Below, piece after piece: positions 6,223 to 12,828 of a stretch of 34,711 nucleotides of DNA. Location: the NCBI GenBank assembly GCA_037142915.1, contig JBAWZR010000003.1, forward strand, positions 1-34,711, read 5' to 3'. Each line of letters begins with the position of its first letter. The first letter of the stretch is position 1. Both the position numbers and the translations under genes were made by a program. The stretch is from JBAWZR01 sp037142915 (GTDB lineage Bacteria > Patescibacteriota > Minisyncoccia > Moranbacterales > UBA1568). The notes below the pieces were generated by a model. It saw only the letters and a list, made by a program, of their open reading frames with translations, did not search any database and was not told the DNA's origin.

Positions 6223-8814
6223 ATGAAAACCTCGCGCTATAATCCGAAGAAAATCGAAGCCAAATGGCAGAAGTACTGGCTGAAAAACGAAACCTATCGC
6301 GCCGACCTCGATTCGAGTCGGAAGAAGTTTTACGCATTGGTGGAATTTCCGTTTCCCTCGGGGGATGGTCTGCATACTGGGCATATCCGCGGCTATACAG
6401 CGATGGACATCATCGCGCGCAAACGGCGACTCGAGGGCTACAATGTACTCTTTCCGATCGGGTGGGATGCATTTGGTCTGCCGACGGAGAACTATGCCAT
6501 CAAAACCGGACTGCACCCGGCCAAGGTCACGAAACAAAACACCGATACTTTCCGCAAGCAGCTTCGATCAGTTGGGTTGGCTTTCGATTGGTCACGCGAG
6601 ATCAATACGACCGACCCGGAATACTATCGGTGGACACAGTGGATTTTCCTGCAACTCTTCAAGAAAGGTCTGGCTTACAAGGCTAAAATGGAAATCAATT
6701 GGTGTCCGAGCTGCAAAATCGGCCTCGCCAACGAGGAGGCTCAGGGTGGCGTGTGCGAGCGGTGCGGCGGCCCGATCGAGAAACGGGAGAAGGAGCAATG
6801 GATGCTCGCTATCACCAAGTACGCCGACCGCCTCGACCAAGATCTCGACACTGTGGATTATTGGGAGAAGATCAAAATCCAACAACGCAATTGGATCGGC
6901 CGGAGCGAAGGAATGATCGTAAAGTTTTCTGTCATTGCGAGCGAAGCGCGGCAATCTCCTAATGATGAGGGGATTGCCACGGTCTCCGCCAGTGGGCGGA
7001 TCCCTCGCAATGACAGTTTCTTAGAAGTCTTCACCACGCGGGTCGATACGATTTATGGCTGTACGTATGTGGTGGTCGCACCGGAGCATGAGATTCTCAA
7101 GAATAAAGAATTGGGAATTACCAATCAAGCAGAAATTCAAAAATATATAGACACAGTCAAAAAAATCACTGAGCAAGACCGGCTGGATGCGACCAAAGAA
7201 AAAACCGGCGTGAAGATTGAGGGTATCGAGGCAATTAATCCTTTCGCGGGCGAATCTGTGCCGATCTTTGTGGCGGATTATGTCCTCGGCAATTACGGTA
7301 CCGGCGCGGTGATGGCCGTCCCTGCGCACGACGAACGAGATCTCGCCTTCGCAAAGAAGTATGAGTTGCCGATAAAAATTTCCATTCAAGGAAATAATTT
7401 TAATGACGAAGGATGTTTTACAGAAGATGGTGTACTTGTAAATTCTGGTGAGTTTTCAGACTTGAAATCAGAAGAAGCTCGAGAGAAAATGGTCGCGTGG
7501 TTGGAGGAACGAGACCTAGGAAAAAAGCAGGTCAATTTCAAATTACGCGATTGGGTGTTTTCTCGTCAGCGTTATTGGGGCGAGCCGATTCCGATGGTTT
7601 TCTGTCCCTCCTGTGCTAAGGCTACGGCGGGCGAGGAAAATTCTGGTTGGGTGCCGTTGCCGGAGAGTGAGTTGCCACTTAAGCTGCCGAAAGTGAAAAG
7701 TTATATCCCGACTGATACGGGCGAATCTCCACTGGCCGTGATGAAAAAATGGGTGAACACGAAGTGCCCCGTATGCGGGGGTAAGGCGACGCGCGAGACG
7801 GACACGATGCCCAACTGGGCGGGATCATCGTGGTATTATTTGCGTTATACCGACCCGAAAAATGCTGAAGCGTTGGCAAGTCAAGAAGCACTGAAATATT
7901 GGATGGGATGTCGTACTGAATCTTCTCCGGCTCGCCCCGCGGCGCAGCTTTGCGGGGTAGATTGGTATAACGGTGGGATGGAACACACGACTTTGCATTT
8001 ACTGTACTCGCGATTCTGGCACAAGTTCCTTTTTGACATTGGCGTGGTGCCGACGAGCGAGCCATATATGAAACGCACGAGTCATGGGTTGATCCTCGCC
8101 GAGGGTGGTGTGAAAATGAGCAAGTCCAAGGGTAACGTGGTTAATCCGGATAGCGTGGTACGAGACTTCGGCGCCGATACGCTCCGCGTGTACGAGATGT
8201 TTATGGGGCCGTTCGACCAGCCGGTAGCATGGAGTATGGAGAGTATTTCCGGTTCGCGACGGTTTCTCGAGAAGGTGTGGAAATTGCAGGGAAAAGTAGT
8301 TGATGGCGCTCCCCTCGGACAGCTTGCCCGTCCGGTAGGCGGGGGGAGCGAGAAATGCGAAATGCTATTACACCAAACAATTAAGAAAGTCTCTGAAGAT
8401 ATAGAAGCGATGCGATTTAACACGGCCATCAGTAGTCTCATGATTCTCGTGAATGAATGGGAGAAAGAAGAAATGGTTGAGAGAGAAATGTATGAAAAAT
8501 TTTTAATTCTCTTGAGTCCGTTCGCGCCACATATCGCAGAAGAGTTGTGGCAAGTACTGGGCAATGAAGATTCTCTTTTTACCGCGCAGTGGCCGGTAGC
8601 TAATGAGAACTATCTCGTGCAAAAAACAGCAAAAATTATCGTACAGGTGAACGGAAAATTGCGAGCGAGTTTTGATATGCCGACGGATGCCAACGAGACA
8701 GATGTGAGAGCGCAAGCCGAAGCGGATGGGCGAGTAGCGATGTATCTCACAGATAAAACCATCCGCAAAGTTATTTTTGTCCCGAATCGATTGATTAATT
8801 TTGTGGTTGGTTGA
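6223..8814 (+). CDS. leuS: Leucyl-tRNA synthetase with several palindrome-encoded insertions
   Basis: Class I aminoacyl-tRNA synthetase that charges tRNA-Leu in the cytoplasm. From the chosen start (MKTSRYNPKKIEAKWQKYW) it has 863 residues. The HIGH motif appears as HTGH (about 51-54) and the KMSKS loop at about 631-635; the zinc-type cysteines CPSC/CERC and the CP1 editing domain (VFTTRVDTIYG, AVPAHDERD) are present. An earlier in-frame ATG at 6073 would add 50 residues encoded by the upstream repeat, so it is rejected. Four segments look foreign to the family: about residues 236-265, 465-474, 562-578 and 696-710, all low-complexity, three of them encoded by clearly palindromic DNA. Catalytic motifs stay intact, so the enzyme is probably functional. 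Without these segments the length would be near 800. Confidence 0.97.
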   Translation: MKTSRYNPKKIEAKWQKYWLKNETYRADLDSSRKKFYALVEFPFPSGDGLHTGHIRGYTAMDIIARKRRLEGYNVLFPIGWDAFGLPTENYAIKTGLHPAKVTKQNTDTFRKQLRSVGLAFDWSREINTTDPEYYRWTQWIFLQLFKKGLAYKAKMEINWCPSCKIGLANEEAQGGVCERCGGPIEKREKEQWMLAITKYADRLDQDLDTVDYWEKIKIQQRNWIGRSEGMIVKFSVIASEARQSPNDEGIATVSASGRIPRNDSFLEVFTTRVDTIYGCTYVVVAPEHEILKNKELGITNQAEIQKYIDTVKKITEQDRLDATKEKTGVKIEGIEAINPFAGESVPIFVADYVLGNYGTGAVMAVPAHDERDLAFAKKYELPIKISIQGNNFNDEGCFTEDGVLVNSGEFSDLKSEEAREKMVAWLEERDLGKKQVNFKLRDWVFSRQRYWGEPIPMVFCPSCAKATAGEENSGWVPLPESELPLKLPKVKSYIPTDTGESPLAVMKKWVNTKCPVCGGKATRETDTMPNWAGSSWYYLRYTDPKNAEALASQEALKYWMGCRTESSPARPAAQLCGVDWYNGGMEHTTLHLLYSRFWHKFLFDIGVVPTSEPYMKRTSHGLILAEGGVKMSKSKGNVVNPDSVVRDFGADTLRVYEMFMGPFDQPVAWSMESISGSRRFLEKVWKLQGKVVDGAPLGQLARPVGGGSEKCEMLLHQTIKKVSEDIEAMRFNTAISSLMILVNEWEKEEMVEREMYEKFLILLSPFAPHIAEELWQVLGNEDSLFTAQWPVANENYLVQKTAKIIVQVNGKLRASFDMPTDANETDVRAQAEADGRVAMYLTDKTIRKVIFVPNRLINFVVG
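6929..7016. repeat. Palindromic repeat inserted in frame in the leuS editing domain
   Basis: The segment begins CTGTCATTGCGAG and ends with the inverse CTCGCAATGACAG, with inner GGCAATC/GATTGCC arms. It encodes about 29 residues starting VIASEARQSPNDEGIATV. In typical LeuRS the strand before VFTTRxDTxxG is short, so this is an insertion at the entry to CP1. The reading frame is open across the repeat. The outer TGTCATT...AATGACA arrangement matches the intergenic repeats of this window. Confidence 0.9.
7615..7644. repeat. Possible short repeat-derived insertion in leuS
   Basis: Encodes AKATAGEENS between a CPSC zinc-type knuckle and the family block GWVPLPESELPLKLP, where a short turn would be expected. 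The DNA is GC-rich but not clearly palindromic on its own. It is called mainly because it is extra relative to the family and sits among other insertions. Confidence 0.35.
7906..7956. repeat. Palindromic insertion in leuS before the WYNGG/EHT block
   Basis: CCCCGC (7935-7940) and GCGGGG (7952-7957) form a hairpin with a loop of 11 bases. The stretch encodes GCRTESSPARPAAQLCG between KYWM and VDWYNGGMEHTTLHLL. Family members go almost directly from YWMP to VDxYxGGxEH, so about 17 residues are extra. Exact borders are inferred. Confidence 0.7.
8307..8350. repeat. Nested palindromic insertion in leuS near the anticodon-binding domain
   Basis: CGCTCCCC (8307-8314) pairs perfectly with GGGGAGCG (8343-8350), and inside it CGGAC (8316-8320) pairs with GTCCG (8330-8334). 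It encodes about 15 residues (GAPLGQLARPVGGGSE) after the WKLQGKVV helix, in the linker toward the tRNA-binding helical domain. Confidence 0.75.
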
Positions 8815-8830
8815 GGGTTTGGATTTTGTA

Positions 8831-8870
8831 TTGTGTCATTCTCGCGAAGGCGGGAATCCAGGTACCACAA
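8831..8870. repeat. Left inverted repeat of the GIY-YIG element
   Basis: Forty bases starting TTGTGTCATTCTCGCGAAGG. Inverted against 9201-9240 it mismatches at two positions (a T/C in the stem and an A/T near the inner end). It begins 17 bases after the leuS stop codon. Confidence 0.9.
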
Positions 8871-8903
8871 AACCAAGAGATAAAGAAGGTAAATTGAAAT
8901 GAT

Positions 8904-9197
8904 ATGAAAACCTGTTGCGTCTATATTCTTGCCAGTGAAAGAAATGGAACGCTCTACATTGGAGTTACATCGGATCTTCTCAGGAGAATATGGGAACATA
9001 AGAACAAAGCAACAAAAGGTTTTACTGAAACATATGGTGTGGATAAATTGGTATATTTCGAGCAGACGCAAGATATAATGAGTGCCATTCAAAGAGAAAA
9101 ACAATTGAAGAAATGGAATCGAGCATGGAAGATAAGGTTAATTGAAAAGAAGAATTCGAAGTGGAACGATCTTTATCTCGATTTAATAGAGAAGTGA
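8904..9197 (+). CDS. Single-domain GIY-YIG endonuclease
   Basis: A 97-residue protein that is essentially one GIY-YIG nuclease domain, the fold of UvrC N-termini, homing endonucleases and Slx1. Visible motifs: VYIL at 6-9 (GIY position), LYIG at 17-20 (YIG), the catalytic Arg region DLLRRIWEHK at 24-33, and the metal-binding Glu in QREKQLKKW at about 65. The set of active-site residues looks complete, so it is probably active. There is no DNA-binding extension or other domain. It lies between 40-bp inverted repeats, which suggests that it acts on or moves these repeats. The cellular role of this small subfamily is not established; the mobility role is inference. Confidence 0.92.
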   Translation: MKTCCVYILASERNGTLYIGVTSDLLRRIWEHKNKATKGFTETYGVDKLVYFEQTQDIMSAIQREKQLKKWNRAWKIRLIEKKNSKWNDLYLDLIEK

Positions 9198-9200
9198 ATA

Positions 9201-9240
9201 TTGTGGAACCTGGATTCCCGCCTTCGCGGGAATGACACAA
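9201..9240. repeat. Right inverted repeat of the GIY-YIG element
   Basis: Forty bases starting TTGTGGAACCTGGATTCCCG and ending GGGAATGACACAA, three bases after the nuclease stop codon. About 45 further bases up to the next gene's start also resemble the sequence after the related remnant at 12715, so the mobile unit may extend to about 9280. Confidence 0.9.
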
Positions 9241-9284
9241 ATGCAAAGACAAGACTGACATAAATGAGGTAATAGATAAAATTT

Positions 9285-9956
9285 ATGCAAGGAGTGATAC
9301 TGGCGGCCGGACGTGGCACGCGAATGGAAAACCTAACGGATGAGGTGCCGAAGCCGATGCTCCCCGTGCATGGGAAGCCGATTTTGGCACACAAACTCGA
9401 GCATCTACCGGAGGAGATAGACGAGGTGATCTTTATCGTGGGATACAGGGCGGAAGTGATTCAAAATTATTTCGGTGAGGAGTGGGGCGGGCGGAAAATC
9501 CGGTATGCGTTTCAAGAAGAATTAAATGGAACAGCGGGTGCGATCCACCTTGTGAAGGATCTTGTGCGAGGGAATTTCCTCGTAATGATGGGCGATGACT
9601 TTTATGCGAAGGATGACTTGGAACGATTGATACAGTATCCGTTGGCAATTCTCAGTATCCACTTTGATGACGCATCAGCCTTCGGAATCCTGGCCAAGGA
9701 TGCAAATGATAATTTACTCGAAGTGGTGGAGCGACCGCACGGATTTGCGAGTGGCATGGTAAATACGGGTGCGTATATGTTGACGCCGGAATTTTTCAAG
9801 TATCCGCCGGTAAAAATATCCGAGACGGAATATGGTTTGCCTCAGACATTGGCCATGATGGCCAAAGAAACACCGGTGAAAGTAGTGGAGGCGACTCGGT
9901 GGTGTCCGATTGGCCGGTCGAATGATCTCACCACCGCAGAGCAATTCATTTTTTAA
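9285..9956 (+). CDS. Sugar-phosphate nucleotidyltransferase
   Basis: Transfers a nucleotide to a sugar 1-phosphate to make an NDP-sugar for envelope polysaccharide or peptidoglycan precursors. The 223-residue product has the signature GVILAAGRGTRM (3-14) with the downstream PKPMLPVHGKPIL, and the metal-binding region MMGDDFYAKDDL at about 104-115. It has only the catalytic domain, with no left-handed beta-helix acetyltransferase as in GlmU, so it resembles RmlA/HddC/ManC-type enzymes. The nucleotide and sugar cannot be told from sequence. It ends 11 bases before glmS, so it probably forms an operon with that hexosamine gene. Confidence 0.88.
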   Translation: MQGVILAAGRGTRMENLTDEVPKPMLPVHGKPILAHKLEHLPEEIDEVIFIVGYRAEVIQNYFGEEWGGRKIRYAFQEELNGTAGAIHLVKDLVRGNFLVMMGDDFYAKDDLERLIQYPLAILSIHFDDASAFGILAKDANDNLLEVVERPHGFASGMVNTGAYMLTPEFFKYPPVKISETEYGLPQTLAMMAKETPVKVVEATRWCPIGRSNDLTTAEQFIF

Positions 9957-9967
9957 CACATACCATT

Positions 9968-11800
9968 ATGTGTGGAATAGTTGGCTATATTGGAAAAAAG
10001 AATGCGACCGAGTTTTTGATTAGCGGTTTGCGGCGGTTGGAGTACCGCGGGTATGATAGTGCTGGCATCGCTCTTCAAGAAAAAGGAAAACTAAAAATCG
10101 TCAAAGCGGCTGGCAAGGTGGCGGAATTGGAAGTGAAAATTGTCGGGAATGATTTTATAGCAACGGTCGGGATCGCACATACACGGTGGGCGACACATGG
10201 CCAACCAACAGAGAAAAACGCGCATCCGCACAGTGATTGCAAAGGTATGATCAGCCTTGTGCACAATGGTATCGTGGAAAATTACCAGGATTTAAAAACG
10301 AAGCTACTTGAGAAAGGACACAAGTTTCGTTCGGAGACTGATAGCGAAGTGATCACGCACTTGATCGAAGAAGCAATGAAGGTTAGTGTGGATTTCGAGA
10401 CTGCGTTCCTTGTCGCACTCAAACAAATTAAGGGTACGTATGGCTTGGCGGTACTCTATGCTGGTGAACCGGAGAAATTGTTCGCGGCACGGATGGGCAG
10501 TCCGTTGGTCGTTGGTGTCGGGAAGGATGAATATATGATCGCGTCGGATGTGTCGGCGATGGTTGGACATATTGATCGTGTCGTGTATCTTGAGGACGGA
10601 GAGAACGTTGTGATTGATGGGTTGGGGTATCAAGTGAAGACACTTAGCAAACATCTCCTGAAAAAAGAAGAGATGAAGCTTGAATGGTCAGAAGATCAGG
10701 CGCGTAAGGATGGTTATGCGCATTTTATGCTGAAGGAGATTTTTGAACAACCGAAAAGTTTTGAAGATGCCTTGCGCGGACGATTGCTCGTGAAGGATGG
10801 TATGGCGAAGTTGGGCGGCTTGCAATCTGTTGAACAACGATTGCGTATGATAAATCGAATTATCATCATCGCGTGCGGGACATCATATCACGCTGGGTTA
10901 GTGGGGGAGTATATGCTGGAGGAATATGCTGGTATTCCGGTTGAGGTAGAGTTCGCTTCGGAGTTTCGGTATCGTAAATTGTTGTTGGATGAAAAGACCG
11001 CAGTGCTCGCACTTTCGCAATCGGGTGAGACAGCTGACACACTGGCGGCAATTCGTGAGGCGAAGCATAAAGGCGCTTTGACATTGGGAATCGTAAATGT
11101 GGTGGGTTCGAGTATCGCGCGCGAGACGGATGCGGGGATTTACAATCATGCCGGACCGGAAGTGAGCGTTGCTTCGACCAAGGCTTTCACTTCGCAGTTG
11201 GCGATACTTGTTTTGCTGACGATGTATCTCGGTAGACAACGAGGTATGTCGCTCGTGATGGGTCAGTGCATCGCCCGAGAGGCACAGCGCATTCCCGCTC
11301 TTATGACCGAGGTATTGAAGCAGGCTGCCACTATCAAAAAAATCGCCAAGAAATATCAGCATGCGCAGAATTTCCTCTATCTGGGGCGAAAATATAATTT
11401 TCCGATTGCGTATGAGGGCGCTCTTAAGATTAAAGAGATTGCGTATGTCGGAGCGCAGGGGTATCCGACCGGTGAGATGAAACACGGGCCGATTGCTCTC
11501 ATTGATTCGGAAGCGGTCTGTGTTTTTGTCGCTCCCAAGGATAGCGTGTATGAGAAGAGCGAGAGCGGTCTCGAGGAGATCAAGGCACGCGGTGGCAAGG
11601 TGATTGCTATCACCACCAAGGGGAATACGGTGCTCGACAAGAAGGCGAACGAAGTACTCTTTATCCCGAAGACATTGGAATTGCTCACGCCATTGCTCAC
11701 TATTATTCCGCTGCAATTGTTGGCGTATCATATGAGTGTGGCGAAGGGGTATGATGTCGATAAACCGCGCAACCTCGCCAAGAGTGTCACGGTGGAATAG
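9968..11800 (+). CDS. glmS: Glutamine-fructose-6-phosphate aminotransferase (isomerizing)
   Basis: Makes glucosamine 6-phosphate from fructose 6-phosphate and glutamine, the entry to amino-sugar and peptidoglycan synthesis. The 610-residue product starts MCGIVGYIG, with the Cys that becomes the N-terminal nucleophile, followed by the Ntn glutaminase domain to about 230 (HTRWATHGQPTEKNAHPH) and two SIS sugar-isomerase domains (ACGTSYHAG, SQSGETADT, STKAFTSQ, GEMKHGPIALID), ending AKSVTVE as is typical. Length is normal and all key residues appear present. It follows the nucleotidyltransferase gene closely. No glmS ribozyme core is seen upstream, and there is little space for one. Confidence 0.98.
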   Translation: MCGIVGYIGKKNATEFLISGLRRLEYRGYDSAGIALQEKGKLKIVKAAGKVAELEVKIVGNDFIATVGIAHTRWATHGQPTEKNAHPHSDCKGMISLVHNGIVENYQDLKTKLLEKGHKFRSETDSEVITHLIEEAMKVSVDFETAFLVALKQIKGTYGLAVLYAGEPEKLFAARMGSPLVVGVGKDEYMIASDVSAMVGHIDRVVYLEDGENVVIDGLGYQVKTLSKHLLKKEEMKLEWSEDQARKDGYAHFMLKEIFEQPKSFEDALRGRLLVKDGMAKLGGLQSVEQRLRMINRIIIIACGTSYHAGLVGEYMLEEYAGIPVEVEFASEFRYRKLLLDEKTAVLALSQSGETADTLAAIREAKHKGALTLGIVNVVGSSIARETDAGIYNHAGPEVSVASTKAFTSQLAILVLLTMYLGRQRGMSLVMGQCIAREAQRIPALMTEVLKQAATIKKIAKKYQHAQNFLYLGRKYNFPIAYEGALKIKEIAYVGAQGYPTGEMKHGPIALIDSEAVCVFVAPKDSVYEKSESGLEEIKARGGKVIAITTKGNTVLDKKANEVLFIPKTLELLTPLLTIIPLQLLAYHMSVAKGYDVDKPRNLAKSVTVE

Positions 11801-11801
11801 C

Positions 11802-11830
11802 TTGACAAGAAATTATAGATGTGCTTTTAT
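11802..11830 (+). promoter_or_regulatory. Promoter for the orphan gene at 11895
   Basis: TTGACA (11802-11807), a 17-base spacer and TTTTAT (11825-11830) preceded by TGC give a good -35 and an extended -10. It starts right after the glmS stop and leaves a leader of about 58 bases. Confidence 0.65.
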
Positions 11831-11894
11831 GGATTTACTAGGTAAGCAGTTGTTATCCTAGTTTTTAGTAACTTTTCAATTGAAGGGGGCTACC

Positions 11895-12593
11895 ATGCCA
11901 CATAATAACAAAGAAATAGCAGTTCAGTACCAGTACCCGCAGTTGTGTAAAATAGTCAATCAAATAAAAAATGATTTAAATGTTTTACCTATAGCGTTCA
12001 ACGCTTTTGGAATTTCCAGGATAGCAGGTCAAGACGAGTACGCCTTGGTCATTCTGAAGTACGCCGTACAGGAAGCATTGACTATCGGCGAAACATTAGC
12101 ATTGTTTGCTGAAGCCTATGAAGAAGTTCAGGAAAATCCAGAAGGCGACGACCACGAGATTATCAGAACGCTTTGTAAGGGGCGACCTGATTATCTCATA
12201 TCTAAGGGAATATTCTTCGGCGAGATGAAAGAAAAGCAATTTATTGCAGTCACCCTCGAAGAATATGACCAATCACCTTTTAATTTTTTCCAGGAAGAAT
12301 ATCAACCTGGAAACAGGCATATATATTTTGTCGATAAAACAGATCTGGGCACAATAACGCAAAACGTCATGTTATTGGGGCAATCTCTTTTTGAGTTTGA
12401 AGCGTGTCCGCGAGACGCTCTGCCTCTGACTCCTGGCTTAACTCATCGACTTTATTTCCCGGATAAAAAAGTTCTTTCCTACAGTCTTTTGAGTAATGAA
12501 GAAAAAAAAGAAACAAAAAAAAGATTGTATCAATTACTGTTGAGATGTTCTGATTATGTTGCGCAAATTAACGCGTTGATCAATTTGGTTTAA
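11895..12593 (+). CDS. Orphan cytoplasmic protein, unknown function
   Basis: A 232-residue protein starting MPHNNKEIAVQYQYPQLCKI. The start at 11895 is chosen because GGGGG sits six bases upstream; an ATG at 11880 would include that ribosome-binding sequence in the coding region. There is no signal peptide or membrane segment; it is acidic in the middle and ends in a predicted helical tail (EEKKETKKRLYQLLLRC). I recognise no family. It is monocistronic, with its own promoter and a strong terminator at 12611, and its codons are AT-richer than those of glmS and yvcK, so it looks like an acquired single-gene cassette. Confidence 0.75.
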   Translation: MPHNNKEIAVQYQYPQLCKIVNQIKNDLNVLPIAFNAFGISRIAGQDEYALVILKYAVQEALTIGETLALFAEAYEEVQENPEGDDHEIIRTLCKGRPDYLISKGIFFGEMKEKQFIAVTLEEYDQSPFNFFQEEYQPGNRHIYFVDKTDLGTITQNVMLLGQSLFEFEACPRDALPLTPGLTHRLYFPDKKVLSYSLLSNEEKKETKKRLYQLLLRCSDYVAQINALINLV

Positions 12594-12610
12594 AAACTCG
12601 ATAAGAGTAT

Positions 12611-12645
12611 AATAGCGCTATCCACCAGGGGATTAGCGCTATTTT
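12611..12645 (+). terminator. Intrinsic terminator after the orphan gene
   Basis: AATAGCGCTA (12611-12620) pairs perfectly with TAGCGCTATT (12634-12643), with additional TCC/GGA pairing inside, followed by TT. Confidence 0.75.
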
Positions 12646-12714
12646 CAATTTATATTGTAACCGAGATATAACGAGGAGGAAGTTCGGTATTTTGTTGTTT
12701 TTAGACACCGTTTT

Positions 12715-12828
12715 ATTTAATAGAGACGTGAATATTGTGGAACCTAGATTCCCGTCCGCCGCGGCGGACGGGAATGATGAAATTACAAAGACAGGTCTGA
12801 CACAGATGCAGTAACAAATAATAATTCT
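12715..12828. mobile_element. Remnant right end of a GIY-YIG element, with a 28-bp perfect palindrome
   Basis: From ATTTAATAGAGACGTGAATA on, this stretch parallels the end of the GIY-YIG gene and right repeat at 9181-9284: the last codons and stop, TTGTGGAACCTxGATTCCCG, GGGAATGA, then ACAAAGACA..CTGACA..ATG..GTAA, up to the ATG of the next gene. The nuclease body and left repeat are missing. The hairpin core differs: 12748-12775 is a perfect 28-base palindrome centred on CCGCGG. It is a solo or decayed end placed directly upstream of yvcK. Confidence 0.75.

Larger units (their letters stand above)
8831..9240 (+). mobile_element. GIY-YIG nuclease gene framed by 40-bp inverted repeats
   Basis: A 410-bp unit whose ends, 8831-8870 and 9201-9240, are inverted copies differing at only two of 40 positions. 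Each end holds a palindromic core (CGCGAAGGCG on the left strand) inside TGTCATTC...GGAATCCAGG. The only gene inside is a 97-codon GIY-YIG nuclease. No obvious target-site duplication is seen. The end sequence has the same architecture as the intergenic repeats at 1573 and 27457, which suggests a family of related mobile palindromic elements. Confidence 0.7.

Noticed and set aside
10898..11731. A 277-codon minus-strand frame opposite glmS
   Set aside because: Antisense shadow of glmS.
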